The translations under genes were made by a program, and so were the position numbers. From Paraburkholderia silvatlantica (GTDB lineage Bacteria; Pseudomonadota; Gammaproteobacteria; Burkholderiales; Burkholderiaceae), in NCBI RefSeq assembly GCF_003096715.1, contig NZ_QEOL01000006.1, positions 62,001 through 126,000 on the forward strand: a stretch of 64,000 nucleotides of DNA, given 5' to 3'. Below the pieces are notes generated by a model. That model saw only the letters and a program-made list of their open reading frames with translations. It was not told the origin of the DNA and ran no database searches. Of the stretch, positions 41,993 to 51,933 are shown piece by piece (the stretch's first letter is position 1; each line of letters starts with the position of its first letter).

Positions 41993-42574
41993 ATGCGTTT
42001 GATCGCCCTCAATAAACCGTTCGGCACGATCTGTCAGTTTTCGCCGCACGAAACACGTCAGTCCCTCGCGGACTGGGTGAAGGTGCCGGGCGTCTATCCC
42101 GCGGGCCGGCTCGACTCCGATAGCGAAGGGCTCCTGCTCCTCACCGACGACGGCGCATTGCAAGCGCGCATTGCCGAACCGAAACGCAAGCTCGTGAAGC
42201 GCTATTGGGCGCAGGTGGAAGGCGAACCCGATGCGGCAGCGCTTGCCGCACTCGAACGCGGCATCGATCTTGGTGACTTCGTGACGCAGCCGTGTCGAAC
42301 AAGAATCATTGTCGAGCCCGAAAATTTGTGGCCGCGTAATCCGCCGATTCGCTATCGCGCGTCCATACCCACGACGTGGGTCGAGATTGCGATCAGCGAA
42401 GGCAAGAACCGGCAGGTGCGACGCATGACCGCGGCCGTGGGCTATCCAACGTTGCGGCTCGTACGCGTCGCGATCGGCGCGCTCGATATTTTTTCGCTTG
42501 GCCTCGCGCCCGGCGAAAGCATCGACGTACCCGCCAATGCCCCTTGGCAAAACACATCTCACAAACACAAGTGA
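41993..42574 (+). CDS. rluE: 23S rRNA pseudouridine synthase, RluE type
   Basis: A 193-residue member of the RsuA/RluE branch lacking an S4 domain: the protein starts MRLIALNKPFGTICQFSPHE and the catalytic Asp is D41 in GRLDSDSEGLLLLTDDG. RYWAQVEGEP and ISEGKNRQVRRMTAAVGYPT complete the family motifs. RluE modifies U2457 of 23S rRNA in E. coli; target assigned by similarity. The ATG at 41993 gives the standard short N-terminus. Confidence 0.9.
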   Translation: MRLIALNKPFGTICQFSPHETRQSLADWVKVPGVYPAGRLDSDSEGLLLLTDDGALQARIAEPKRKLVKRYWAQVEGEPDAAALAALERGIDLGDFVTQPCRTRIIVEPENLWPRNPPIRYRASIPTTWVEIAISEGKNRQVRRMTAAVGYPTLRLVRVAIGALDIFSLGLAPGESIDVPANAPWQNTSHKHK

Positions 42575-42918
42575 TTGTTGTGCAAGCATTTTTCGCGTGC
42601 CGATCGATTTTTTTCGAATGACGCGGCACGCCCCTCACCTTTCTGTTGCGTCTCGTTACGAAGCAAATGAAAAGTTTGCGTCAACCGTCTCGCGAGACGA
42701 TGCGTTATCCGACGCAGATGCCGCCAGAAGCTATCCGGCATTCAGCCTTCTGGGTCCTCGCAGCAATGTACGGTCCCGACCGCTGGCAGACGCAGAAATC
42801 AAATTCAGGCGAATTTGTCGAAAGCGACTGTCAACCGAAAGGTGGATGGCACGTTTACCGACCTGACTCCAAAAACCGGGTCACTTGGTTAATCAACTCA
42901 AGCTTGAGGATTCACAAC
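42575..42918 (+). other. 344-bp intergenic region before the small exported protein
   Basis: No gene seen. One frame is open in phase with the next gene from 42646, but it has no ribosome binding site and does not resemble coding sequence. The downstream gene's leader should lie here. Confidence 0.5.
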
Positions 42919-43119
42919 ATGAACAAACTGATCGCTGCTCTGGTCGCTGGTCTCTTCGCATCGGCTGCATTCGCACAAGCTTCGGCTCCGGAAGCTGCTT
43001 CGGCTGCTCCGGCTGCTGCTGCTTCGGCTGCTCACAAGTCGTCGCACAAGAAGGCTCACAAGAAGTCGTCGCACAAGAAGGCAGCGAAGGCTGAAGCCGC
43101 TTCGGCAGCTTCGGAGTAA
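42919..43119 (+). CDS. Small exported Ala/Lys/His-rich protein
   Basis: A 66-residue protein with a clear signal peptide (MNKLIAALVAGLFASAAFAQ, cleavage after AFA). An Ala/Ser/Pro segment follows, then the basic repeat HKSSHKKAHKKSSHKKAAK and an Ala/Glu tail. GAGGA precedes the ATG. No enzyme motif is present; such short Lys/Ala-rich periplasmic proteins are frequent in Burkholderia and their function is unknown. The His/Lys run suggests binding of metal, acid or polyanion, as inference. Its own terminator follows. Confidence 0.8.
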   Translation: MNKLIAALVAGLFASAAFAQASAPEAASAAPAAAASAAHKSSHKKAHKKSSHKKAAKAEAASAASE

Positions 43120-43174
43120 GCTTGCTGTAAGACGCATGAAGAAGCGGCATTCGTTGCCGCTCTTCAGCGCGACG

Positions 43175-43207
43175 AAAGGCAGAGCGCCGCAAGGCGTTCT
43201 GCCTTTT
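43175..43207 (+). terminator. Terminator of the small exported protein gene
   Basis: AAAGGCAGA and TCTGCCTTTTT form the outer stem, CGCC/GGCG the inner one, around a GCAA loop. Confidence 0.88.
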
Positions 43208-43368
43208 TGTTTGGCTGCCTGATAATTTGGCTGCCCGATTTTTAGCCATTCTTTTTGACACGCACGCTCGCCGCATCACGTCGATGACGTGAACCGCGCC
43301 GCGCATTTTGACCCGCTCTGACCTGGTCGCGTAACATGCGCGGATTACCCTACAGCAAGGAGTCTCTC

Positions 43369-43887
43369 GTGCGATTTTCCCTGCGCTCGTTGTTCGTGCG
43401 CTGCACGCTTGTCGTCGCATTGCCAATGGCCGCTTTCGCGGCGCTCATGTTCACCGCGACGGCCACGTCGAGCATCGCGCAGGCGCAGCAGATACCGCCG
43501 GGCGCGAAGCAGCCGGGCGAATTTCCGCGCGTGAAGCTCACGGCGGGCATGTTCGTGATCGACGCGGCGGTCGCCGCAAACGACGCGGACCGTGAACAAG
43601 GCCTCATGTACCGCTCGCGGCTTGGGCCCAATGAAGGCATGCTGTTCGTGTTCGGCGAAAACGCCGTGCACTGCTTCTGGATGAAGAACACGCTGATCCC
43701 GCTGTCGATCGCGTTCATTCGCGCCGACGGCACGATCACCGACATCGACGAGATGCAGGCCGAAACGACCAACAACCACTGCCCGCGCAATAACGGCGTC
43801 TTTGCACTCGAAATGCCCAAGGGCTGGTTCACGGCGAAGGGCATCAAGCCCGGCATGGTGATTCAGGGACTGCCGCCGCTGCAGTAA
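43369..43887 (+). CDS. DUF192 exported protein
   Basis: A 172-residue protein with a signal peptide (VVALPMAAFAALMFTATATS) ending near QAQQ. The DUF192 fold follows: DREQGLMYRSRLGPNEGMLF, HCFWMKNTLIPLSIAFI, and ITDIDEMQAETTNNHCP. The family's function is not established. The start is a GTG at 43369 because AAGGAG lies exactly 6 bp before it; an in-frame ATG 11 codons earlier lacks a ribosome binding site and would precede the signal peptide. Confidence 0.85.
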   Translation: MRFSLRSLFVRCTLVVALPMAAFAALMFTATATSSIAQAQQIPPGAKQPGEFPRVKLTAGMFVIDAAVAANDADREQGLMYRSRLGPNEGMLFVFGENAVHCFWMKNTLIPLSIAFIRADGTITDIDEMQAETTNNHCPRNNGVFALEMPKGWFTAKGIKPGMVIQGLPPLQ

Positions 43888-44162
43888 GCGCGCGGTGACC
43901 CGGCGCGCGCGATTCGCGCGCTGCGCGAAACGCGCAAGCCCACCTGCCCGCCAGCGCGCCGCCTGGCGCCGCTCCGCAGCGCTGCCGCCTCTTCCCGCGC
44001 CGCGGCATGCACCCTGCAAAACCGGCGCGCAAGCGCTATCCTATAAATCCCCCGCATGACGCGTGCCACCAAGGCGCGCGCCTGCGGCGCATCGGGCCGC
44101 GCGCTGGCCGCGCCGCGTGCCGCCCGGCAGCTTCCATGGCGCGTCATTCCAAGGAGATCACC

Positions 44163-46271
44163 GTGCCTCGCAAGACCCCCATCGAGCGCTATCGCAACAT
44201 CGGGATCAGCGCTCACATCGACGCCGGCAAAACCACGACGACCGAGCGCATCCTTTTCTACACCGGCGTGAATCACAAGCTCGGCGAGGTTCACGACGGC
44301 GCGGCGACCATGGACTGGATGGAGCAGGAACAGGAACGCGGCATCACGATCACCTCGGCCGCGACCACTGCGTTCTGGAAGGGCATGGCCGGCAATTACC
44401 CCGAACACCGCATCAACATCATCGATACCCCCGGGCACGTGGACTTCACGATCGAAGTCGAGCGCTCCATGCGCGTGCTCGACGGCGCGTGCATGGTGTA
44501 CGACTCCGTAGGCGGCGTGCAGCCGCAGTCGGAAACCGTGTGGCGTCAGGCGAACAAGTACAAGGTGCCGCGCATCGCGTTCGTCAACAAGATGGACCGC
44601 GTGGGCGCGGACTTCTTCCGCGTGCAGCGGCAGATCGGCGAGCGTCTGAAGGGCGTTGCCGTGCCTATCCAGATTCCGGTGGGCGCGGAAGATCACTTCC
44701 AGGGCGTGGTCGATCTCGTGAAGATGAAGGCGATCGTCTGGGACGACGAGAGCCAGGGCGTGAAGTTCGAGTACGAGGACATCCCCGCGAATCTCGTCGA
44801 GCTCGCGCACGAGTGGCGCGAGAAGATGGTCGAGGCCGCCGCCGAAGCCGACGAAACGCTGCTCGAGAAGTATCTTCACGACCACGAGAGCCTGACCGAA
44901 GAGGAAATCAAGGGCGGCCTGCGCAAGCGCACGATCGCCAACGAGATCGTGCCGATGCTCTGCGGCAGCGCGTTCAAGAACAAGGGCGTGCAGGCCATGC
45001 TCGACGCCGTCATCGACTACCTGCCCTCGCCGGTGGACGTGCCCGCGATTCTCGGCCACGACCTCCACGACAAGGAAATCGAACGCCACCCGAGCGACGA
45101 CGAGCCGTTCTCCGCGCTCGCCTTCAAGATCATGACCGACCCGTTCGTCGGCCAGCTGATCTTCTTCCGCGTCTATTCGGGCGTGGTGAATTCGGGCGAC
45201 ACGGTGCTCAACGCGACCAAGGACAAGAAGGAGCGCCTCGGGCGCATCCTGCAGATGCACGCGAACGAGCGCAAGGAAATCAAGGAAGTGCGCGCGGGCG
45301 ACATCGCGGCCGCGGTGGGCCTGAAGGAAGCGACGACCGGCGACACGCTCTGCGATCCGGCGCATGCCATCGTGCTCGAAAGGATGATCTTCCCGGAGCC
45401 GGTGATCTCGCAGGCCGTCGAGCCGAAGACCAAGGCCGATCAGGAAAAGATGGGCATCGCGCTCAATCGCCTCGCGCAGGAAGACCCGTCGTTCCGCGTG
45501 CAAACCGATGAAGAGTCCGGCCAGACCATCATCTCGGGCATGGGCGAGCTGCACCTCGAAATTCTCGTCGATCGCATGAAGCGCGAGTTCGGCGTGGAGG
45601 CGACCGTCGGCAAGCCGCAGGTCGCGTATCGCGAGACCGTGAAGAACAAGGTCGAAGATGTGGAAGGCAAGTTCGTCAAGCAGTCGGGCGGACGCGGCCA
45701 GTATGGCCACGCGGTCATCACGCTCGAGCCGCAGGCGCCCGGCAAGGGCTACGAGTTCGTCGACGCCATCAAGGGCGGCGTGATTCCGCGCGAGTTCATC
45801 CCGGCGGTCGACAAGGGCATCCAGGAAACGCTGAAGGCCGGCGTGCTCGCGGGCTACCCGGTGGTCGACACCAAGGTCACGCTCACGTTCGGCTCGTACC
45901 ACGACGTGGACTCGAACGAAAACGCCTTCCGCATGGCCGGCTCGATGGCCTTCAAGGAAGCGATGCGCAAGGCCAGGCCAATCCTGCTCGAACCGATGAT
46001 GGCCGTGGAAGTGGAGACGCCCGAAGACTTCATGGGTAACGTGATGGGCGATCTGTCGAGCCGTCGCGGCATCGTGCAGGGCATGGAGGACATCGCGGGC
46101 GGCGGCGGCAAGATCGTGCGCGCCGAAGTGCCGCTCTCGGAGATGTTCGGCTACTCCACGTCGCTGCGCTCGCTCACGCAAGGCCGCGCCACCTACACGA
46201 TGGAGTTCAAGCACTACGCAGAAACCCCGCAGAACGTGGCCGAAGCGGTGATCAACGCGAAGAAGGCGTAG
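44163..46271 (+). CDS. fusA: Elongation factor G (stand-alone copy)
   Basis: Translocation GTPase, 702 residues. G motifs: [15 protein letters not shown] (G1), [11 protein letters not shown] (G2), [12 protein letters not shown] (G3), [12 protein letters not shown] (G4) and [10 protein letters not shown] (G5). The start is a GTG at 44163 with AAGGAG 6 bp upstream, giving the normal N-terminus [14 protein letters not shown]; an in-frame ATG nine codons earlier is less likely. It is not in a str operon here, so it is probably one of the two fusA copies usual in Burkholderiaceae. Confidence 0.95.
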   Translation: MPRKTPIERYRNIGISAHIDAGKTTTTERILFYTGVNHKLGEVHDGAATMDWMEQEQERGITITSAATTAFWKGMAGNYPEHRINIIDTPGHVDFTIEVERSMRVLDGACMVYDSVGGVQPQSETVWRQANKYKVPRIAFVNKMDRVGADFFRVQRQIGERLKGVAVPIQIPVGAEDHFQGVVDLVKMKAIVWDDESQGVKFEYEDIPANLVELAHEWREKMVEAAAEADETLLEKYLHDHESLTEEEIKGGLRKRTIANEIVPMLCGSAFKNKGVQAMLDAVIDYLPSPVDVPAILGHDLHDKEIERHPSDDEPFSALAFKIMTDPFVGQLIFFRVYSGVVNSGDTVLNATKDKKERLGRILQMHANERKEIKEVRAGDIAAAVGLKEATTGDTLCDPAHAIVLERMIFPEPVISQAVEPKTKADQEKMGIALNRLAQEDPSFRVQTDEESGQTIISGMGELHLEILVDRMKREFGVEATVGKPQVAYRETVKNKVEDVEGKFVKQSGGRGQYGHAVITLEPQAPGKGYEFVDAIKGGVIPREFIPAVDKGIQETLKAGVLAGYPVVDTKVTLTFGSYHDVDSNENAFRMAGSMAFKEAMRKARPILLEPMMAVEVETPEDFMGNVMGDLSSRRGIVQGMEDIAGGGGKIVRAEVPLSEMFGYSTSLRSLTQGRATYTMEFKHYAETPQNVAEAVINAKKA

Positions 46272-46326
46272 CGGAGGCAACACGCAGGCGACCTGCAGGC
46301 GACCTGCAGGCGTTGCTGTGCGCACG

Positions 46327-46356
46327 AAAGCCCGTCCCCCGCGGACGGGCTTTTTT
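46327..46356 (+). terminator. Terminator of fusA
   Basis: AAAGCCCGTC and GACGGGCTTTTTT form a ten-pair stem 55 bp after the stop. Confidence 0.92.
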
Positions 46357-46434
46357 GCAGGCGCGCGATGCAATTTTGACCATGCCACAATGCGGCGATA
46401 ACGCTGCGAGGCCCACTGTCAAGGAGACACGACG

Positions 46435-46935
46435 ATGAGTCACGACCACGACCATCCGCACGACGACGCGCCCGTCGACTGGCGCGAAAACGGCGTCAAG
46501 GTGATACGCGGCGATCAGCTCGACACGAACACGGCGCAAACGCCCGGCATGAACCGCGCGGCCGCGATCAACGCGGCGCGCGTGGGCGCGCAGAAAATCT
46601 GGGCCGGCACGGTGACGATCCATCCGAACGCGAAGACCGGCGCGCATCATCACGGCGCGCTGGAAAGCGTGATCTACGTCGTACGCGGTCACGCGCGCAT
46701 GCGCTGGGGCGAGCATCTGGAGTTCACGGCCGAGGCCGGTCCGGGCGACTTCATCTTCGTGCCGCCCTACGTACCGCACCAGGAGATCAACGCGAGCACC
46801 GACGATCCGCTCGAATGCGTGCTCGTGCGCAGCGACAACGAGGCCGTCGTGGTGAACCTGAACATCGACGCCGTCGAAGCCCCGGAAACCGTGTACTGGG
46901 TCGACCCCATCCACCGTCATCCGCACGGCCATTGA
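46435..46935 (+). CDS. Cupin-domain protein with His-rich N-terminus
   Basis: A 166-residue protein. The N-terminus is MSHDHDHPHDDAP, a metal-binding-like tract, and the C-terminus is HRHPHGH. The cupin metal site is visible as KTGAHHHGALESVIYVVRG (motif 1 with HxH and Glu) and GDFIFVPPYVPHQEIN (motif 2). Its enzymatic role is unknown. AAGGAG precedes the ATG by 9 bp. A NiCoT permease follows 45 bp downstream in the same direction, so the His-rich ends may relate to nickel or cobalt handling (inference). Confidence 0.82.
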   Translation: MSHDHDHPHDDAPVDWRENGVKVIRGDQLDTNTAQTPGMNRAAAINAARVGAQKIWAGTVTIHPNAKTGAHHHGALESVIYVVRGHARMRWGEHLEFTAEAGPGDFIFVPPYVPHQEINASTDDPLECVLVRSDNEAVVVNLNIDAVEAPETVYWVDPIHRHPHGH

Positions 46936-46980
46936 GCGCCCGGCCGCCCATACCGCCTTCCACGACGCAATGACGACACG

Positions 46981-47991
46981 ATGACGAGACCCGCAGCCCC
47001 GCTCCGCGCCCGCCTGATTGCGCTCTATGCCGCGCTCATCGCCGCCAATCTCGGCGCGTGGGCGTGGGCGCTGATCGCGTTTCGCCACTATCCGCTGCTG
47101 CTCGGGACGGCGGCGCTCGCTTACGGCTTCGGCCTGCGCCACGCGGTGGACGCCGACCACATCGCCGCCATCGACGCCGTCACGCGCAAGCTCATGCAGC
47201 AGGGGCAGCGCCCGCTCGGCGTGGGACTCGCGTTCTCGCTCGGCCATTCGACGGTCGTAATCGTCGCCACGCTCGGCATCGCGCTCACGGCGCTCTCGCT
47301 GCATGGCCGCTTCGAGCGGTTCCACGAAATCGGCGCGACCATCGGCACGCTCGTTTCGTCGACGTTCCTGCTCGTGCTCGCAGGCGTGAATCTCGTGATC
47401 CTGCGCGACGTGTGGCTGCGTTACCGCCGCGCGCAGCAAGGCGACGACGCAGCACTCGCCGCCGCAGCGCCCGCCGGCCTCTTCTCGCGCGCGCTAAGGC
47501 CGCTCTTCGCGCTCGTCACGAAGAGCTGGCACCTGTACCCCGTGGGCGTGCTGTTCGGCCTCGGCTTCGACACGGCCACTGAAATCGGCCTGCTCGCCAT
47601 CGCCGCCGCCGAAGCGGGCAAGGGCCTGCCGCTCTATTCGATTCTCGTGTTCCCTGCGCTCTTCACAGCAGGCATGACCCTCGTCGATTCCACCGACAAC
47701 GTGTTGATGGTCCACGCCTACGGCTGGGCCATGGACGACCCGAGGCGCAAGCTCTACTACAACGCGAGCATCACGTTCGTCTCGGCGCTCGTGGCGATCG
47801 TGATCGGCGGCGTGGAAGCGCTCGGACTCATCGCCGGCAAGCTCGGGGCGAGCGGCGGCGCATGGACGCTCATCGCCGGCCTGAACGAGCGCTTCGGCGA
47901 GCTGGGCTACGGCATCGTCGCGGCGTTCATTGCCTGCTGGATCGGCTCGGTGCTGTTCCATCGCTGGCGCCGGCCTGCCGCGGGCCGCTAG
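46981..47991 (+). CDS. Nickel/cobalt permease, NiCoT family (HoxN/NixA type)
   Basis: A 336-residue eight-helix importer of Ni2+ or Co2+. Signature motifs are present: RHAVDADHIAAIDAVTRKL (helix 2 metal site), SLGHSTVV, LGFDTATEIGLL and GMTLVDSTDNVLM. In the first signature an Ala follows AID where I expect Asn in characterised members, which may alter metal choice. It lies 45 bp after a His-rich cupin gene. No urease or hydrogenase genes are in view, so the user of the metal is unknown. Confidence 0.88.
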   Translation: MTRPAAPLRARLIALYAALIAANLGAWAWALIAFRHYPLLLGTAALAYGFGLRHAVDADHIAAIDAVTRKLMQQGQRPLGVGLAFSLGHSTVVIVATLGIALTALSLHGRFERFHEIGATIGTLVSSTFLLVLAGVNLVILRDVWLRYRRAQQGDDAALAAAAPAGLFSRALRPLFALVTKSWHLYPVGVLFGLGFDTATEIGLLAIAAAEAGKGLPLYSILVFPALFTAGMTLVDSTDNVLMVHAYGWAMDDPRRKLYYNASITFVSALVAIVIGGVEALGLIAGKLGASGGAWTLIAGLNERFGELGYGIVAAFIACWIGSVLFHRWRRPAAGR

Positions 47992-48253
47992 CACACTCGC
48001 GCCCCGCTGACGACTGCACGGCGCGCCACGCGCGCGCAACCCCGCGAAACCCTACCCTTCGCCTCGTTTGCCGAAAGCGCGTAAACTAGGCCCAGCTATT
48101 GCGCTCCTGATGCGCCCCGGGTGCGTCCGATAGCCCCGTCAATCGTTTCACCTTGCTGCACCCATTCGTCGTCTGCCGTACCGCATGCCGCCGTCGCGCG
48201 CCCCCCCGGGCCTCGCGCGTCCCCTGAACGGAATCGCACGGAAACCCGCACCG

Positions 48254-49942
48254 ATGAAACGACCGCAGTCCCGCCGTCCGCTTGACGTCTCCGACCCGTC
48301 CCGCCTCGAAGCGCTGCGGCGCGAGGCCGGCGATCACGGCAACCACGCACTCGACGAATTCGCTGCCGGCCGCCTCACGCGCCGCGAGCTGCTGCGCTAT
48401 GCAAGCGCGGTGGGCCTCACGGCACTGCCTGCGTTTGCAGGACTCGCCGTGCCGCGCGGCGCGCTCGCCCAGGGCGCGGCGAAACCCGGCGAGCAGACGA
48501 TCCGTGTGGCGCATCTGATGCCCGCGGGCGCCGTCGATCCGCTCACCGTGACCGATGCGGGCGCGCTGTGTCTCCTGAACCAGACCGGCGAATTTCTCGC
48601 CAACGACGACGCGCAAGGCCATCTGCAACCCGCCCTCGCGCTCTCGTGGCAAGCCAACGCCAAAGCAGACGTCTGGACGTTCAAGCTGCGCCCCAACGTG
48701 AAATTCCACGACGGCCAGGCGTTCGGCGCGAAGGACGTGGTGGCGACCTTCGATCGCCTCGCCGACCCGGCAACCGGCTCGGCGGCGCTCTCGGTGCTCA
48801 AGGGCGTGCTCTCCAAAGGCGGCACGAAGGCGGTCGACGATCACACGGTCGAGTTCCACCTCGATGCGCCCAATGGCAACTTTGCCTACTACGTTTCTTC
48901 GGACAACTACAACGCCGTGATGCTGCCCGCGAACTATGCGGGCAATTACGAAAAGAGCTTCATCGGCACCGGGCCGTTCAAGCTCGACAAATTCGAGGCG
49001 CGGCGCGGCGTGAGCTTCGTGCGCAATCCCGACTATTGGGGCGGCAAGTCGCTGCCCGCGCGCGTGGAGTTCGCCTTCTACGCCGACGAGCAGGCGCAGT
49101 TGCTCGCGCTGCAAGGCCACCAGGCCGACGTGATGGGCACCTTCACCGTGCAGGGCGGCATCGGTGTCCTGAACAATCCCGACTTCAAGGTGCTCGGCGT
49201 GCGCTCGAGCGCGCACCGCCAGATCCACATGCGCAACGACTCGCCCACGTTCAGGGACAAGCGCGTGCGCCAGGCGCTCGCGCTTGCGCTCGATCGCGAC
49301 GTGCTCGTGCGCGGCCTGTTCAAGGGCCGCGCCGTGGTGGGCAACGACAGTCCGTTCGCGCCCATCTTCCCCTCCACGGCAACCGACGTCCCCCAGCGCA
49401 AAATCGATGTCGCGAAGGCGCGCCAGTTGCTCGCGCAGGCAGGCATGCCCAACGGCTTCGACGTGACGCTCACGACCGAGAAGTACATGGAGATACCGGA
49501 CCTCGCCGTGGTCGTGCAGAACGCGGCGAAGGCGGTCGGCATACGGATCACGCTCAAGGTGGAAAGCCAGTCGCAATACTACGGTGCGGGCACGTTCGGC
49601 AAATCGGACTGGCTCGACTCGCCACTCGGCATGACCGACTATGGGCACCGCGGCGTGCCGAACGTGTTTCTCAACGCGCCGCTCACTTCGGGCGGCACGT
49701 GGAATGCTGCGCACTTTCGCAACGCGCAGTACGACAAGCTGGTCGCGCAGTTCGCGGCGACGCTCGACGTGGCGGCCCAGAAGCAGGTGGCGAGGCAGAT
49801 CCAGACGCTGCTGCTCGACGAGACGCCCGTGATCATCCCGTACTTCTACGACCAGTTGATCGCACAGCGCGCCGCGCTTTCGGGCGTGCGCTTCACGGCG
49901 CTCGCCCAGCTCTATTTCGACCGCGCGACGCTCGCCGCCTGA
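48254..49942 (+). CDS. Peptide/nickel-type ABC transporter substrate-binding protein
   Basis: A 562-residue family 5 solute-binding protein. It has a twin-arginine signal far from the start (RRELLRYASAVGLTALPAF, cleavage near GALAQG), after a 45-residue polar leader. The binding fold follows: WTFKLRPNVKFHDGQAFGAK, GTGPFKLDKFE, VRQALALALDRDVLV and LLDETPVIIPYFYD. Ligand unknown. First of four genes (binding protein, two permeases, fused ATPase). The ATG at 48254 was chosen, but the long pre-signal leader means a later start is possible. Confidence 0.87.
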   Translation: MKRPQSRRPLDVSDPSRLEALRREAGDHGNHALDEFAAGRLTRRELLRYASAVGLTALPAFAGLAVPRGALAQGAAKPGEQTIRVAHLMPAGAVDPLTVTDAGALCLLNQTGEFLANDDAQGHLQPALALSWQANAKADVWTFKLRPNVKFHDGQAFGAKDVVATFDRLADPATGSAALSVLKGVLSKGGTKAVDDHTVEFHLDAPNGNFAYYVSSDNYNAVMLPANYAGNYEKSFIGTGPFKLDKFEARRGVSFVRNPDYWGGKSLPARVEFAFYADEQAQLLALQGHQADVMGTFTVQGGIGVLNNPDFKVLGVRSSAHRQIHMRNDSPTFRDKRVRQALALALDRDVLVRGLFKGRAVVGNDSPFAPIFPSTATDVPQRKIDVAKARQLLAQAGMPNGFDVTLTTEKYMEIPDLAVVVQNAAKAVGIRITLKVESQSQYYGAGTFGKSDWLDSPLGMTDYGHRGVPNVFLNAPLTSGGTWNAAHFRNAQYDKLVAQFAATLDVAAQKQVARQIQTLLLDETPVIIPYFYDQLIAQRAALSGVRFTALAQLYFDRATLAA

Positions 49943-49981
49943 ACCGGCACGCGAGGCTAGCGCTCCCGAAACGGAGGTCCG

Positions 49982-51016
49982 ATGGCTACTGAGCACCCGC
50001 CCATATCGAATCTGACCGGCGCCGCACGCGCATTCGCCCCGCGCGCGGGCATCGCGCGCTTTCTCGGCCAGCGCGCCGCCTGGGCGATCTTCACGCTCTG
50101 GCTGCTTTCGGTGCTCGTGTTCGCGGGCGGCCAGCTGCTGCCCGGCGACATCGGCCGCGCCGTGCTGGGCCCGCTCGCCGACGCGCGCGCCGTGGCCGCG
50201 CTCAATCACGAGCTGGGCGCGGACCGGCCGGTGCTCGACCAGTACGTCTCGTGGATCACGCATGCGCTGCGCGGCGACTTCGGCATGTCGTGGAGCTACA
50301 AAGAGCCCGTGGCTCCGTTCGTGGGCGACGCGCTCCTGCAGTCAGCGAAGCTCGGCCTGCTGGCGTTCGTGGTGGTGGTGCCGCTCGGCATTGCGGCCGG
50401 GGTATGGGCGGCGCTGCACGAAGGCCGCCTGATCGACCGGGCGATCAGCACGGGCGGCCTGTGCGCGAGCGCCGTGCCGGAGTTCGTCTCGTCGATCGTG
50501 CTGATCCTCATCTTCGGCGTGTGGCTGCGCTGGCTGCCCATCGAGGCCACCGCGGAGGCCACCGCGCCCGGCGGCGCGGGCGTGCTCGAGCCATTGCGGC
50601 ATCTCGTGCTGCCCGTGCTGCCGCTCGTGCTCGTGTTCTTCGGCTATCTCGCGCGCATCGCGCGCGCGGGCACCATCACGGCGCTCGACGCCGACTACAC
50701 GCGCACGGCGATTCTCAAGGGGCTGCCGAGCCACGTCGTGATCGTGCGGCACGTGCTGCGCAATGCGCTGCTGCCCAGCGTGACGGTAGCGGCCACGCAG
50801 CTCGGTTATCTGATCGGCGGGCTCGTCGTGGTCGAGTCGCTGTTCCGCTATCCGGGCGTGGGCTCCCTCATCTTCAACGCCGCGAAGGCCAAGGACTTCC
50901 CGTTGCTCGAAGCGGGCGTGCTCGCGGTGGGCGCGGTCTACACACTCGCCAATCTCGCCGCCGACGCCCTGCACGCGTTCCTCGACCCGCGCCTGCGTTC
51001 GCCGGGAGGTGGATAA
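49982..51016 (+). CDS. Peptide-type ABC transporter permease (DppB-like)
   Basis: A 344-residue inner-membrane subunit with six hydrophobic segments (first WAIFTLWLLSVLVFAGGQLL). The coupling loop is DYTRTAILKGLPSHVVIVRH, typical of DppB/OppB, and the C-terminal region has GLVVVESLFRYPGVGSLIF. GGAGG lies 4 bp before the ATG. It is 39 bp after the binding-protein gene and 5 bp before the second permease. Confidence 0.9.
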   Translation: MATEHPPISNLTGAARAFAPRAGIARFLGQRAAWAIFTLWLLSVLVFAGGQLLPGDIGRAVLGPLADARAVAALNHELGADRPVLDQYVSWITHALRGDFGMSWSYKEPVAPFVGDALLQSAKLGLLAFVVVVPLGIAAGVWAALHEGRLIDRAISTGGLCASAVPEFVSSIVLILIFGVWLRWLPIEATAEATAPGGAGVLEPLRHLVLPVLPLVLVFFGYLARIARAGTITALDADYTRTAILKGLPSHVVIVRHVLRNALLPSVTVAATQLGYLIGGLVVVESLFRYPGVGSLIFNAAKAKDFPLLEAGVLAVGAVYTLANLAADALHAFLDPRLRSPGGG

Positions 51017-51021
51017 ACGAT

Positions 51022-51933
51022 ATGGCTTCCGAAGCAATTTCCCCGGGCGGCGAACCGCCTGATGCGCGGCCGCCGGGCGAACCTGGCGCAGAAGCGCTCG
51101 CCGGCACGCATGTGCGCGACACGCTGCATCTGCTGCTGCGCTCGCCCTCGTTCGTCGCGGGAGCGCTGATCCTCCTGTGGTGGATCGTCTGCGCGCTCGC
51201 GGGCCAGTGGTTCGCGCCGCACGACGCCTACGCGTCCGATCCGCTCAGTTCGCTCCTGCCGCCGGACCCTACGCACTGGTGCGGCACCGATGCGCTCGGC
51301 CGCGACATCTGCTCGCGCGTGATCGTGGGCGCGCGCGACATTCTGACGATCGCGCCGCTCGCCACGCTCGTCGGCACGCTCGCAGGCGCGGCGCTCGGGC
51401 TCGTCACGGGCTACTTCGAAGGCGCATTCGGCACGCTCGTCGCGCGCACGCTCGACGCCGTGCTCGCGCTGCCGCTCGTGATCGTCGCGCTGCTCGTGCT
51501 CGCGGCCGTGGGGGCCTCGAATCTCGCCGTGGTGCTCGTAATCGGCATCACGTTCGCGCCGCTCATCGCGCGCACGGTGCGCGCGGCGGTGCTCGCCGAG
51601 CGCCATCTCGACTATGTGGCGGCGGCCCGCTTGCGCGGCGCGAATGCGTTCGCCGTGATGTTCACGGAGATTCTGCCGAACGTCTGGCCGCCTATCGCCG
51701 TCGAGGCGACGGTGCGTCTCGGCTATGCGATCTTCGCGGTGGCGACGCTCTCGTTCCTCGGCTTCGGCATCCAGCCGCCGTCCGCCGACTGGGGGCTCGC
51801 GCTCGCCGAGTCGTACACGCTGCTCGCGGGCGGCGCATGGTGGACCGTGGCATTCGACGCGCTCGCCATCGCCTCGCTCGTGGTGGCCGTGAACCTGATC
51901 GCCGACAGCCTGCGCGAGGTGCTCCAATCGTGA
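51022..51933 (+). CDS. Peptide-type ABC transporter permease (DppC-like)
   Basis: A 303-residue subunit. After a Gly/Pro-rich cytoplasmic leader comes SPSFVAGALILLWWIVCALA; then the OppC-typical HWCGTDALGRDICSRVIVGA and the coupling loop LDYVAAARLRGANAFAVMFT. Its stop overlaps the ATPase start by 4 bp (GTGA), showing coupled translation. Confidence 0.9.
   Translation: MASEAISPGGEPPDARPPGEPGAEALAGTHVRDTLHLLLRSPSFVAGALILLWWIVCALAGQWFAPHDAYASDPLSSLLPPDPTHWCGTDALGRDICSRVIVGARDILTIAPLATLVGTLAGAALGLVTGYFEGAFGTLVARTLDAVLALPLVIVALLVLAAVGASNLAVVLVIGITFAPLIARTVRAAVLAERHLDYVAAARLRGANAFAVMFTEILPNVWPPIAVEATVRLGYAIFAVATLSFLGFGIQPPSADWGLALAESYTLLAGGAWWTVAFDALAIASLVVAVNLIADSLREVLQS

Noticed and set aside
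43863..46388. An 841-residue reverse open frame opposite fusA
   Set aside because: Antisense shadow of EF-G, whose five G motifs are complete on the forward strand.
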